A stretch of 64,000 nt of DNA from Candidatus Nitrosopelagicus brevis (GTDB taxonomy: Archaea; Thermoproteota; Nitrososphaeria; Nitrososphaerales; Nitrosopumilaceae). Below, one piece after another: positions 42,640 through 52,082 of the stretch (position 1 is the stretch's first letter; the number at the start of each line of letters is the position of its first letter). The position numbers were made by a program, and so were the translations under genes. Location: NCBI RefSeq assembly GCF_000812185.1, contig NZ_CP007026.1:1059107-1123106 (forward strand). Direction: 5' to 3'. Below the pieces are notes generated by a model. It was given only the letters and a program-made list of their open reading frames with translations, was not told where the DNA came from and made no database searches.

Positions 42640-43764
42640 TCATTGAGTGATGTTTGATTTGAATTGCATCCATGCAGGTTTTGCATTTTCATTTGTATCA
42701 ATTAAACCAGAATTACAAACATATTCATCCACTCGTTCAAGACGAAATGAGTTAGAAGCAAAACCAGAACCTCCTATAGATTCAATTTCCTGAGAAGCAC
42801 AACTTCCTTTTGGTTTGTCAAATAATCTCGATATTGTAAAGAATTCTATTTTTGATTCATTTTCCTCAAAGAAGTTTAAACTTGATTTTATGAATTCTGC
42901 TTGATCATTATCATTTCCATTCACAAAATCTGATGTGCTCCAACTAATTTCAAAAAATGCCAATTGTTGAGAAGGGAATATTTCAAGAGACTGTTCTAGA
43001 TTAGCGAGTGCTTCTTGCGGTGTTCTATCAATATCACCAACAACATCAGTAGGTTTGTATGAAAGAGCTATGAAATCACCCATCTCTAATTTAGGAGTTA
43101 ATTCAAATGAACCACCAGGTCCCATTCCTTTGTTTATGACATTTTCAAGTGATATGCTGTTGCCAATTTTTACATCATGATGTTTTGATTTTATTTCTGC
43201 ATAGACATCATCAAAAAAGTTAACATATGTTGGTATAGAACCACTTGCTCTTTGAAAGTGGTAATCAATGTCACCTGAAAATATTACATAATCTATGTTT
43301 TCATATCTAGAAAGAATTGAATCCAATACACGGATTGTTTCGTCTTCTAATGTTTCTCCTAATGCTTGATTGCCCATCCATAATGGAAATGGACCTAATC
43401 GGTCAGCGTTAATGACTGAAAAGAAAAGAGTTGTTTTAAGATTATATTTTTCATTTAATTTCATCATAATGTCAGTAACACGCCAATCAAAATTTCCTTT
43501 TTCAGGTTCAAGGTCACTCCAGTATACATACAGATTTGTTCTTCCAACCCCAGATGTTGATGCAATTTTGTATGATTCCTCTAAATCATCTATGCTTTTT
43601 GGAGGATTAATTGTGTTAATGACTAGACTAATTTTTTCATTTTGAGAAATTGGTTGATTTGAAAAAGAGTTTGTTTCAACGGGATCATTTTTTGTTATGA
43701 AATATGCAGATGCGCCACCTATTGCAACAACTAAGATTATGATTCCAATTATTTTGGTATTCAA
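42640..43764 (-). CDS. Membrane-anchored TIM-barrel (glycoside-hydrolase-like) protein
   Basis: 374-aa protein with an N-terminal hydrophobic anchor (residues about 5-23, IIGIIILVVAIGGASAYF), a short linker and a barrel-like domain. The segment YVYWSDLEPEKGNFDW resembles the opening strand of GH10/GH39/GH42-type barrels, and FFEISWSTSDF near the C-terminal side could hold a catalytic glutamate (E in FEISW). The region QRASGSIPTYVNFFDDVYAE also fits this fold. Substrate and activity are unknown; glycan trimming at the cell surface is a possibility. It probably shares a transcript with nep1. Confidence 0.62.
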   Translation of the reverse strand: MNTKIIGIIILVVAIGGASAYFITKNDPVETNSFSNQPISQNEKISLVINTINPPKSIDDLEESYKIASTSGVGRTNLYVYWSDLEPEKGNFDWRVTDIMMKLNEKYNLKTTLFFSVINADRLGPFPLWMGNQALGETLEDETIRVLDSILSRYENIDYVIFSGDIDYHFQRASGSIPTYVNFFDDVYAEIKSKHHDVKIGNSISLENVINKGMGPGGSFELTPKLEMGDFIALSYKPTDVVGDIDRTPQEALANLEQSLEIFPSQQLAFFEISWSTSDFVNGNDNDQAEFIKSSLNFFEENESKIEFFTISRLFDKPKGSCASQEIESIGGSGFASNSFRLERVDEYVCNSGLIDTNENAKPAWMQFKSNITQ

Positions 43765-43807
43765 TATGTGTTGAGACGGGTTTGTATTCTAAAATGTTGT
43801 TATTTTA

Positions 43808-46462
43808 TTATCCAGAGGTACAACCACTGTATCCACATTCGATGCAAATGTGACATCCTTCTGTTAAAACAAGAGTGTTTTTACATGTTGGGCATAGTTT
43901 TTCTTCGATTTCAGGCTCTGCTGCAACATGATCTTGGCGAGGAAGTTCTTGTGGAACTACTACTTTTAGTGCTTCGTTGATTTGTTTTAGGATGTATGGG
44001 TTTTTGATATTATTTGTGATATAATCATGTAGATAATCAGTTGCTGTAACCTCAAAAGTTTTTTGAGAATTTTCACCAGTCATATGAAGAACCTGTTTGT
44101 GTCTTGAACCGTCACGATATACCGTAATTCCCTTCAGACCTAACTCATGAGCAAGCAAATATGCTGCTTTAACATCTTCTGCAGAAACATCATTTGGCAT
44201 ATTGATAGTTTTTGCAATTGCATTTCCAATCCAATCTTGCCATACTGCTTGAGCCATCAAATGATCAGTCCAGTGAATATCCATTGCAGTGACAAAGATG
44301 TTTTGAATCCATTCTGGAATTTCATCAATTCCTTTAACTGAGCCATAGTTATCAGCAACTTTGGCTAGTAATTCTTCACTGTAAAGACCGTTTTCTCTTA
44401 AAACCTCTTCAAATATTTTATTTGTATAAAAGAATCTTCCAACAGTAACACGTTTTTCAAATACAAGAGCAAATGTTGGTTCCATTCCATTTGAACAATC
44501 TGCCAACATGGATAATGTTCCAGTTGGTGCAACAGTGGTTGTAAGAACATGTCTAACACCATGTTTCTGGATTTTTGCGATTAAGGCATCCCAATCGTAA
44601 TAATGTCGTTGTTTTGGTTTTTCATAGTATCCAGCAATTGGAATCTTACCTTCAGGATATTCTGTCTTTGAACAAAGTGGGAAAGCACCTCGAGATTGTG
44701 CTAAAGCAACACTTTCTTCCATTGAATAATATGATAATGCTTCAGATAGTTTGCCCATAAACTCATAGCCTTCTTTGGAGTTGTATGGAATTCTTAATTT
44801 GTACAATAGATCTGCAACGCCCATTACACCAAGACCAATTCTTCGAGATTCTTTTGATGCGACATTGATCTCTGGAACTGGATAGTGATTTACGTCAATT
44901 ACATTGTCTAGGAATCGAGTTGTTTTTCTAACAATTTCTTCATATTTTTGCCAATCAAATTCATACTGACCATCTGCGGTTCTTTTTGTAAGATTTGCTA
45001 AGTTAATTGATCCTAAATTACAAGATTCGTAAGGATACAAACTTTGTTCTCCACATGGATTTGTTGCACGAAGTGGACCACCACGTGCTTTTGCAAATAC
45101 ATTATACTTGTTAATTAGATCAAAGAAAATTAAACCAGGTTCTGCACTTTTCCATGCAGATGTTGCAATAAGATCAATTAGATGATGTGCATTAATTTCA
45201 CGTACAGGACTACCATCTCGTGTACTTCGTAATGTGTATGCACCATCTTCACTATCTACTAGTGCATTCCAAAAGTCACCCCAAACACCTACGCTAACAT
45301 TAAAGTTCTCTAAAACGCCAGGCTCGGTTTTGTTAGTAATGAATTTTTCAATATCTGGATGGGATACATCCATAATTCCCATATTTGCACCTCTTCTCTT
45401 TCCTCCCTGTTTGATAACATCAGTTACTGTATTGATAATATTCATGAATGATACAGGTCCAGATGCAACACCAGATGTAGATGCAACAATGTCACCTTCT
45501 TCTCTTAATTCTGAATAGTTTATTCCTACGCCACCACCAGATTTGAAAATTAGTGCTGCATCAGAAGTTGTTTTCATAATTTTTCCCATATCATCAGGCA
45601 TTCCTAATACAAAACATGCAGACAATTGTCCAAGACGTCCACCAGCATTCATCATGGTTGGTGAGTTTGGTAAGAAGACTTGATTTACCATTAGATCATA
45701 ATATTCTGTAATTCTTGCACCATAATCAGTAAATTCTTTTGCTGCAATCTTTGTTAGTAGTTCTTTAAAGCTAATTTTTGCTTGTCCTTTTTGTGCAAGA
45801 TCAATGTATCCGTTTACTAAACCTCTAAAATGATATTGGTTTAGATAATATTCATCAATTTTAAATTTATAATCAAACTGATCTAGTTTTGTCAGATATT
45901 CTTTTGCTTCTTCAATATTTTGTGGTGTGGTTCCTGCTGCATTGAATACAGAAGAATCATGTAAAAGATCACCAATTCCAATTAAAATTGAAACTCTTTC
46001 AAATAATTGAGTTGGAGTTTCGGTAATCTCATTTTTCTTATTTCTAAATAGATATCGAGATGCCAAAACTCTAAGACAATTAAGATCAAATTCTTTTGAG
46101 ACAGGATCAAGAACTTTGGTGTTGAGAACCTTCATCTTCTCATCACGTATTTTTCGTCTCTCGTGTCTATACAATATGTATGACTTTGCGATTTCGCTAT
46201 GTCCTTGTTCTATCAGGGTTGATTCTACCATATCTTGAATATCTTCAACAGATGGTGGGTTTTCAGTGCCAAATCCTTGAGATGATAATTTGTTAAGAAC
46301 TCCATTTGTTAGGCTTTGTGCAAGATCACGATCACCCTCACTAGTTGCAAGTAGTGCTTTATAGATCGCATTTGTAATTTTATCTTGATCAAACTTTGTT
46401 GTATCACCATTTCGCTTTCGAATTTCCGCGAAAGATGACTCTATCTGTGAATTTTCAACCAA
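43808..46462 (-). CDS. nrdJ: Adenosylcobalamin-dependent (class II) ribonucleotide reductase
   Basis: 884-aa enzyme that makes deoxyribonucleotides from ribonucleoside di- or triphosphates with an AdoCbl radical. An N-terminal ATP-cone (KRNGDTTKFDQDKITNAIYK and the following helices, residues about 14-105) provides allosteric control. The catalytic barrel has LSACFVLGMPDDM, GGGVGINYSELRE, ATNPCGEQSLYPYESCNLGS and VAPTGTLSMLADCSNGMEP. A C-terminal cysteine-rich tail (CPTCKNT, CHICIECGYSGC) serves redox relay. The start is TTG at 46462, directly after an in-frame TAA. The cobalamin genes at 17.5-21.7 kb supply its cofactor. Confidence 0.94.
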   Translation of the reverse strand: MVENSQIESSFAEIRKRNGDTTKFDQDKITNAIYKALLATSEGDRDLAQSLTNGVLNKLSSQGFGTENPPSVEDIQDMVESTLIEQGHSEIAKSYILYRHERRKIRDEKMKVLNTKVLDPVSKEFDLNCLRVLASRYLFRNKKNEITETPTQLFERVSILIGIGDLLHDSSVFNAAGTTPQNIEEAKEYLTKLDQFDYKFKIDEYYLNQYHFRGLVNGYIDLAQKGQAKISFKELLTKIAAKEFTDYGARITEYYDLMVNQVFLPNSPTMMNAGGRLGQLSACFVLGMPDDMGKIMKTTSDAALIFKSGGGVGINYSELREEGDIVASTSGVASGPVSFMNIINTVTDVIKQGGKRRGANMGIMDVSHPDIEKFITNKTEPGVLENFNVSVGVWGDFWNALVDSEDGAYTLRSTRDGSPVREINAHHLIDLIATSAWKSAEPGLIFFDLINKYNVFAKARGGPLRATNPCGEQSLYPYESCNLGSINLANLTKRTADGQYEFDWQKYEEIVRKTTRFLDNVIDVNHYPVPEINVASKESRRIGLGVMGVADLLYKLRIPYNSKEGYEFMGKLSEALSYYSMEESVALAQSRGAFPLCSKTEYPEGKIPIAGYYEKPKQRHYYDWDALIAKIQKHGVRHVLTTTVAPTGTLSMLADCSNGMEPTFALVFEKRVTVGRFFYTNKIFEEVLRENGLYSEELLAKVADNYGSVKGIDEIPEWIQNIFVTAMDIHWTDHLMAQAVWQDWIGNAIAKTINMPNDVSAEDVKAAYLLAHELGLKGITVYRDGSRHKQVLHMTGENSQKTFEVTATDYLHDYITNNIKNPYILKQINEALKVVVPQELPRQDHVAAEPEIEEKLCPTCKNTLVLTEGCHICIECGYSGCTSG

Positions 46463-46553
46463 TTATAATCCCCAAGTACATGTTAAACTGATGAGCTAAA
46501 AAACTCTTTGGCAATTATTTTTCTAACAATGGGTAAATAAAATTCACAACGGT

Positions 46554-46567
46554 ACGAAAAACTTCGT
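46554..46567. promoter_or_regulatory. Inverted repeat ACGAA-N4-TTCGT upstream of nrdJ
   Basis: Perfect 5-base arms separated by AAAC lie about 90 bases upstream of the nrdJ TTG. A related palindrome occurs at 46632-46646. This is a candidate operator; regulator unknown. Confidence 0.4.
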
Positions 46568-46631
46568 TTTGCTTTTTTTGATAGTGCTAACCTTGAAAAA
46601 AATAATACTATGTAAGATCAGTAAATGATCG

Positions 46632-46646
46632 AAACGAATTTCGTTT
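46632..46646. promoter_or_regulatory. Palindrome AAACGAA-T-TTCGTTT between the nrdD-like regulator and nrdJ
   Basis: Perfect 7-base arms flank a single T. It shares the ACGAA/TTCGT half-site with the element at 46554. It lies in the 248-base gap between the HTH/ATP-cone gene and nrdJ, which holds no other visible gene. It could be an operator or part of a 3' end structure. Confidence 0.4.
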
Positions 46647-46710
46647 TAAAATTAGTACGTTAATCAAAACTCTAAAAAAAATCCAGTTATTATCTGCACA
46701 AAATTAGAAA

Positions 46711-48789
46711 TTATTTAATTTGATTTGGCTTGAATGACGAAATTAGTGAAGATGCTTTCTCAATTGCCTTCTTGATGTCAGATTCTTTTGCCTTTGCATC
46801 AAATGGTAATTTAACAAGTACACCACCGTCCAATATCTTTGAGATCTTATTACAATCAGATATTGACTCGCTTTTAGCAGTTAATTTATCAAGTTCGCCA
46901 GGGTTTAATTCTAATCCTTGAGAATAAGAATCTCCTTCTAATACATCCATAATAGAATTTTTACCATACTTTTCACTGTCAAGTGTGACAAATCTTGTTA
47001 GATCGTTGCTGTCCACCATAGAAATAGATACATCAATTCCCATTTCTTGACCTTTTTTATGAGCAATATCAACTGCGGTTTGTAAAACTTTGTTTAAGAT
47101 TTCTTTTCCTTCTTTGTCATCTTTATGTCCAAGTATTTTATGGACTGCTTCTTTTACTCCAACAAAATTTAGAATTATAGAAGAATTATTTTTTTGCATG
47201 AATTGAGTTTTTTCTGCTAAAATTGGATTTACGCCACGTCGTATTAGATCAGATACATCTTTTTTACGAGTTGCCATTGCAGCGATCGCAGGTTTCATTA
47301 ATAATACAAGTCTGGCTCTAAAGTAAGTCTCATCTTTACTAGATTCAAGTGCCAAACGTGGAAGATTGATAGTTAACGATCCAAGTTTAATTGATGGTTC
47401 AGAAGTTTTACTAGAATTTTTAATTGCGTTAGTTGAACATGCGCCTTTTGAGAATGTTACATTACCACCAAGAGACACAGTTTGTGCAAGAATTTCAGAA
47501 TGATCTGCAACTTTTCCTTTTTCATAATCAACAACTAATCCAATTTTTGGTGAAGGTGTGGATTTAACAAAAGTATTGTAAGCAGAGAAAATTGCGTTGA
47601 TTAATTTTTTATCAGCGGAAAGTGGTATTCTAAAGGATAGTACGGTTGGCGATTTATCTAAACTTGTAGAGGTAGATGACATTGTAAAAACATCTACTAA
47701 CATTTTTTCAATATCATCTGTATTTTTTGAGAATTTTCCAAGTACTGCAGGTAGATCATCAACTACTATTTCTTGTGATGATTCTTTAGATATTAAATTA
47801 AATATCATTGGCAATAATTTTTTTAGATCGTCAAGTGTTTTTGCTGCAGAAATTCGTGCAACGCTAGGACATTTTCCCTTTAATTCAATTCCATCTTCTA
47901 TAAGCTCTTTGAGACTTAGAAATATTGTATCAGGAATTAGTGACCACAAACCCAAGTTGGAAATGTGTAATTCTCCAGATAGATGAGAATCTGCTATATC
48001 CTTAGGCAGCGTATTTGTGAGTAAATATTCAGCTAGAGTGTTTTTCCCGCTAGTGAATAGTATATCCTCAACGCCATTTTGGATATTTTCAACGTTTGTG
48101 AACATTTCTTGCACCTCAAATACAGGCATACCAAGTCTTGCGAGTTTATTTCGATATTCTTCATGGCCATGCTCTAATAGAACATTATTTACCATTTCAC
48201 GGATTAATGAGCCAGTAAGATATGTTGTTTGGAATTTATAGATTCTATTTTCTACTTCTTCTGTAATTTTTTGTGATAATTCAAGTGGAAGACTTCCTTC
48301 TCTAACTAGCGATTGAATAATTTTGTCAGAGTTGAATTCTTCTATGGAATCATGTGATGTACGAACATACATTTTTCCACTTTCTATTATGGATCGTTCT
48401 TCAATTTGTCTTGCTAAACTTAGAACTAGTTTTCCAAGATTTGTTATAGTATAACGTCTTTCAGATTTGTTTAATGCTACAAGTGATTGTCTAAGGAGTT
48501 TTCTCAGATGATAAGCAAATTTTCCACTTTCTTTTTTTGATTTAAAGCCAGCTAGAGATTTTAGCTCAGAATATGTCAAAGGGCCTTTAGAGTTTAGGAT
48601 TCTCAAAATATCGATTCTGTTTGGACTAGCCATAACAGAGAAGATCATTCTAACTCGTTTTGATGTAGATTGTAAACGTCCATCACCTTGAGAATCATCA
48701 TCCATGTCAATATCTAGATCGTCGTCATCTGCGGCGACATCGACATCCATATCTAATTCTTCTTCAAAATCTTCTTCCTGCTTCCCCAT
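46711..48789 (-). CDS. HTH-ATP-cone-NrdD-like pseudoenzyme, putative nucleotide-sensing regulator
   Basis: 692-aa protein in four parts. Residues 1-38 are a very acidic tail. Residues about 46-130 form an ArsR-like winged helix (SVMASPNRIDILRIL, LTYSELKSLAGF, FAYHLRKLLRQSL). Residues about 138-222 are an ATP-cone (VRTSHDSIEEFNSDKIIQSL; TGSLIREMVNNVLLEHGHEE). Residues about 225-692 resemble the class III reductase NrdD (SGELHISNLGLW, SLTINLPRLALES, LDGGVLVKLPF). NrdD normally ends with four zinc cysteines and a glycyl-radical loop; here the chain stops before both, and only three cysteines remain (C307, C451, C646). It is therefore likely not a reductase but a dNTP/ATP-responsive regulator, encoded just upstream of nrdJ on the same strand. 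Confidence 0.8.
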   Translation of the reverse strand: MGKQEEDFEEELDMDVDVAADDDDLDIDMDDDSQGDGRLQSTSKRVRMIFSVMASPNRIDILRILNSKGPLTYSELKSLAGFKSKKESGKFAYHLRKLLRQSLVALNKSERRYTITNLGKLVLSLARQIEERSIIESGKMYVRTSHDSIEEFNSDKIIQSLVREGSLPLELSQKITEEVENRIYKFQTTYLTGSLIREMVNNVLLEHGHEEYRNKLARLGMPVFEVQEMFTNVENIQNGVEDILFTSGKNTLAEYLLTNTLPKDIADSHLSGELHISNLGLWSLIPDTIFLSLKELIEDGIELKGKCPSVARISAAKTLDDLKKLLPMIFNLISKESSQEIVVDDLPAVLGKFSKNTDDIEKMLVDVFTMSSTSTSLDKSPTVLSFRIPLSADKKLINAIFSAYNTFVKSTPSPKIGLVVDYEKGKVADHSEILAQTVSLGGNVTFSKGACSTNAIKNSSKTSEPSIKLGSLTINLPRLALESSKDETYFRARLVLLMKPAIAAMATRKKDVSDLIRRGVNPILAEKTQFMQKNNSSIILNFVGVKEAVHKILGHKDDKEGKEILNKVLQTAVDIAHKKGQEMGIDVSISMVDSNDLTRFVTLDSEKYGKNSIMDVLEGDSYSQGLELNPGELDKLTAKSESISDCNKISKILDGGVLVKLPFDAKAKESDIKKAIEKASSLISSFKPNQIK

Positions 48790-48851
48790 TGAAATAATAA
48801 ATAGAAATTAGGTATTAAGGCTTGTTGTCACTAGTACATCAATGAAAAATA

Positions 48852-49013
48852 TTATTTTTCTTCAACATCTAAAGAAAATTCTGATGTTGACAGGGTTTGA
48901 TTGCATGATGGACACTTATTGTTATAATGTTTTAGAACATCCTTTACAGATTTCAGCATTTTCATAGTGGAAATTTTTTCGCCACATTTTCCACAAACAA
49001 TTTCTACAGACAT
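48852..49013 (-). CDS. Small zinc-ribbon protein
   Basis: 53-aa protein, MSVEIVCGKCGEKIST at the start, with two CxxC pairs (CGKC and CPSC) 25 residues apart and an acidic end. It is translated from the minus strand and is too short for usual gene-finding cut-offs. Small two-knuckle proteins of this kind often bind nucleic acids or protein partners. It lies between the DUF35 gene and the HTH/ATP-cone gene, all on the same strand. The pattern and clean start support a real gene. Confidence 0.7.
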   Translation of the reverse strand: MSVEIVCGKCGEKISTMKMLKSVKDVLKHYNNKCPSCNQTLSTSEFSLDVEEK

Positions 49014-49082
49014 AATAGATCAATTTTTCTAAGACAGTTAAAAATTGTGAAAATTTTTTTTAATAAATGCAATAAAATTGAT

Positions 49083-49457
49083 TTACAGTTTTTCTAAGAC
49101 GATTCCACGTTCATCAAATCCTGTAACTTTTACAGGAGTTCCAATAGGTAGATCTTCAGGAGTTGATATTTTAGCCAAAAAGCCAGATACTCTAATTCCA
49201 GAATCATCTAATTCCATCACAACCCAAGCATATGGAGCCAAATCCTCAAATCCTGCAGGAGGAACTGTCATTATCGTATATGTAACAACTTTTCCGGCTC
49301 CTTTTAGAATAGTATCTCCAAATTCTTTGCTTCCACATGATTTACAATAATAGACAGTTGCCAGAAGAATCTCACCACATTTTGCACATTTTCTAGCTAA
49401 AATATTTCCAGACTTTGCTGCGTCTATGAATTCAGGTTTTGCAGACAATTTACACAC
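49083..49457 (-). CDS. DUF35 OB-fold zinc protein, thiolase partner
   Basis: About 124-aa protein with an N-terminal zinc rubredoxin-like part (CAKCGEILLATVYYCKSCGS) and an OB-fold part (GKVVTYTIMTVPPAGFEDLA; IGTPVKVTGFDERGIVLEKL). In archaea such proteins bind acetoacetyl-CoA thiolase and HMG-CoA synthase and help channel acetoacetyl-CoA. The start is uncertain: GTG 49457 or TTG 49448. The frame is open further but overlaps the thiolase gene. It is paired with the thiolase at 49450. Confidence 0.85.
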   Translation of the reverse strand: MCKLSAKPEFIDAAKSGNILARKCAKCGEILLATVYYCKSCGSKEFGDTILKGAGKVVTYTIMTVPPAGFEDLAPYAWVVMELDDSGIRVSGFLAKISTPEDLPIGTPVKVTGFDERGIVLEKL

Positions 49458-50610
49458 TTTCGAATATGTGAACTGCACAACTGGCACCTGTAGCGCCAAA
49501 GTTTTGTGTCAATCCAATTTTTGCGTCGTTAACGGTTCGTTCACCAGATTTTCCTGTTAATTGTTCAAATGCTTCAACAACTTGACCAACACCTGTTGCG
49601 CCAATTGGATGTCCTTTTGATTTTAGACCGCCTGAAGGATTAATAGAAATTGAACCGTTTAATTTTGTATCACCATTTCTTGCAGCTGTTGCGCCAGTAC
49701 CTTTTTCAAAGAAACCCAAGTCTTCACTGTCAACTACTTCTGCAACAGTAAAACAATCATGAACTTCAGCAAAATCAACATCTTTTGCGGTAATTCCAGC
49801 CATTTTGTATGCAGCTTCTGCTGCAATTCTAGTACTTGGAATTGTAGTTAATTGTTCACGTCCTTGCAGTGCTGCAGGGGAACCACCACGTCCAGAACCA
49901 ATTACTTTAACATAATCTTTTGAATGTTCTTTAGCAAATTTTTCATTACATAAAATAACAGAACTTGCTCCATCAGAAAATGGACAGCAATCATATAATT
50001 TTAAAGGACTTGCAACTACTGCAGAATCCATAACATCATCAATACTAATTTTTTTTCTCAAGTGTGCTTTTGGATTCAATACACCATTCTCATGATTTTT
50101 TACTGCAACACTTGCAAGATCTTCTTCAGTTGCATCAAATTCGTGTAGATATGCACGAGCCATTGATGCAAATAAACCAGGAAATGATGCGCCTGCTTGA
50201 CCTTCATAAAAGAAATCAGAACAATAAGAAAAGTAAGTTGTAGTCCAGTCGGTTCCGGTATGTGTAACTTTTTCAGTACCGGTAACTAATACTGCATCAT
50301 AAAATCCTGCAGCAACATTTGCAAATGCTTCTCTAAATGAAACAGATCCACTACCACATGCAGATTCTATAGAAAGTGAAGGACATTCTGAAATTCCGAG
50401 ATTACTCATGACTACAGGTCCCAAGTGAACTTGTTTATCAGCTACACCAAATACATTAGAAATGTAACCTGCTTCAATTTCTTTAGGTTCAATTCCTGCA
50501 CTTTCAATTGCACCAACAGATGCTTGTAAAGTAATATCAGAGATACTATCATCTAGTTTGCCATATTTTGTACTTCCGCCACCTAAAACACAAACACTTT
50601 CTCTTTCCAC
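49450..50610 (-). CDS. Thiolase (acetyl-CoA acetyltransferase, SCP-x-like archaeal type)
   Basis: 386-aa thiolase, with the nucleophilic cysteine in SIESACGSGSVSFREA, the histidine in AEVHDCFTVAE and the C-terminal GGLKSKGHPIGATGVGQVVE. The family condenses two acetyl-CoA to acetoacetyl-CoA with a DUF35 partner; in this group it may serve the mevalonate pathway or thiolysis in the 3-hydroxypropionate/4-hydroxybutyrate cycle. The direction cannot be read from sequence. The stop overlaps the start region of the DUF35 gene. Confidence 0.9.
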   Translation of the reverse strand: MERESVCVLGGGSTKYGKLDDSISDITLQASVGAIESAGIEPKEIEAGYISNVFGVADKQVHLGPVVMSNLGISECPSLSIESACGSGSVSFREAFANVAAGFYDAVLVTGTEKVTHTGTDWTTTYFSYCSDFFYEGQAGASFPGLFASMARAYLHEFDATEEDLASVAVKNHENGVLNPKAHLRKKISIDDVMDSAVVASPLKLYDCCPFSDGASSVILCNEKFAKEHSKDYVKVIGSGRGGSPAALQGREQLTTIPSTRIAAEAAYKMAGITAKDVDFAEVHDCFTVAEVVDSEDLGFFEKGTGATAARNGDTKLNGSISINPSGGLKSKGHPIGATGVGQVVEAFEQLTGKSGERTVNDAKIGLTQNFGATGASCAVHIFESV

Positions 50611-50682
50611 GAAAATTTGCTGACCTAGTCCCTATAAAAATTGATCAAGTAATTTCATAAACTTGAATCAGTATCAACCAGT

Positions 50683-51123
50683 ATGAGAAAAAAGATCCAA
50701 ATTTCTGTTGTAAAATCAAAAAAACGAAATGTAACAAAGTCTACCAAAAAAATTATAGATAATTTTAAGATAGAAATTGATCAATACTATGATGAAAATG
50801 GATTTGTTTCATTTTCTGCAAAAAATAAAAAATATACAATTTTAGGAACAAATTCTCCAAAAGAAGGAATTTGCGAATGTCCAGAATGCCATAAGGGACA
50901 ATTATCGGTAATAAAATCAATTACAACCAAAAAACGATTCATTGGATGCACAAATTATCAAAATGGATGTAAAGCCTCAGCACCTCTTTTACAAAAGGCA
51001 ATGCTAAAGGTTCTAAAAACTAAATGTCCAGAATGTCAATGGCCTACTGTAATTTTCAGATATTCAAGAAAACAGGAATGGAAAAGACAATGTGCCAACA
51101 TGAAATGTAAAACTAGATCTTAA
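50683..51123 (+). CDS. Topoisomerase-type C4 zinc-finger protein
   Basis: 146-aa protein with a basic N-terminal half and two C4 zinc fingers of the kind found at the C-terminus of type IA topoisomerases (CECPECHKGQLSVI, FIGCTNYQNGC; CPECQWPTVIFR, CANMKC). It has no topoisomerase catalytic domain. It probably binds single-stranded nucleic acid. It is divergent from the thiolase gene and overlaps the convergent amidase gene by 11 bases. Confidence 0.82.
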   Translation: MRKKIQISVVKSKKRNVTKSTKKIIDNFKIEIDQYYDENGFVSFSAKNKKYTILGTNSPKEGICECPECHKGQLSVIKSITTKKRFIGCTNYQNGCKASAPLLQKAMLKVLKTKCPECQWPTVIFRYSRKQEWKRQCANMKCKTRS

Positions 51124-51922
51124 AATCAGAATAGATATCAGTCCTTCGGTTTTTTAATAATGGAAGTTTTTTTCTAATTTCATGAACTTTATCTAAAGAT
51201 ATGTTAACATAACCAATTCCTTGCCGTTTTTTCATATCTAGTAAGATGCGACCGTAAGGATCAACTGCTAAACTTCTTCCAGAGTATACGTGACCTAAAT
51301 GATCAGGTGCTATAACATAACAACCATTTTCAATTGCACGAGATTTGTTTAACGTTAGCCAATGTTCTTCTTTCATAGGACCATTAACCCATGCAGATGG
51401 TACAACTAGGATTTCTGTACCAGATGATGCCAATGTTCGTGACATTTCAGGAAATCGTAGATCATAACAGATTAGCATACCCATTTTTCCAACAGAAGTT
51501 TTTGTTGGTAATGGTATCTCTGTGCCAGATGACATTTTGTTAGATTCTTTGAAGCCAAGTGCGTCGTAGAGATGAATTTTTCTGTATTTTCCTGTTACTT
51601 CTCCTTTTTTATTTACAATAAATGAGGTATCATACACACGATCTTTTTTCCTACTCTTTTCATACATTGTACCCACTATACCAATGGAATTATCCTTTGC
51701 AGATTGTGCAACAGCAGAAACAAATTCTCCATTGATAGTTTCAGCCTCCTGTGCAACTTGTTTTGCTGTTTGTGTTGATGGAGTGTAAAACATCATGTAT
51801 TCAGGAAATGTAACCATATCAGCATTGTTCTTTGCAGCCTGTTTTATGTAGCCTAAAATTTTTGGTAGATTTTTTTCTTTTTCAGTTGACGCTTTGAATT
51901 GAACTAATGCAATCTTTGACAT
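51113..51922 (-). CDS. Nitrilase-superfamily amidase (carbon-nitrogen hydrolase)
   Basis: 269 aa from the ATG at 51922 (MSKIALVQFKAS); the open frame continues upstream to 52027 but that part looks non-coding. The catalytic triad is visible as Glu (TFPEYMMFY), Lys (KYRKIHLYD) and Cys (MLICYDLRFPEM). The pattern fits the Nit1/Nit2 branch, which includes omega-amidase and deaminated-glutathione amidase; the substrate is undetermined. It may work on metabolite repair or nitrogen recovery. Confidence 0.88.
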   Translation of the reverse strand: MSKIALVQFKASTEKEKNLPKILGYIKQAAKNNADMVTFPEYMMFYTPSTQTAKQVAQEAETINGEFVSAVAQSAKDNSIGIVGTMYEKSRKKDRVYDTSFIVNKKGEVTGKYRKIHLYDALGFKESNKMSSGTEIPLPTKTSVGKMGMLICYDLRFPEMSRTLASSGTEILVVPSAWVNGPMKEEHWLTLNKSRAIENGCYVIAPDHLGHVYSGRSLAVDPYGRILLDMKKRQGIGYVNISLDKVHEIRKKLPLLKNRRTDIYSDFKI

Positions 51923-52082
51923 GATTAATCTAAAGATTGTGAAAATAAAAAGATACCATACATTAAGAGACGTAATGTAACTGCCGTTAAGACCATGAAA
52001 TATTTTCTTTAAAAACATTTGTACCATAGAACCATAAAAACAGGATACATTCTTTAAAAACTAAAAAGAAATGCTATGACTC

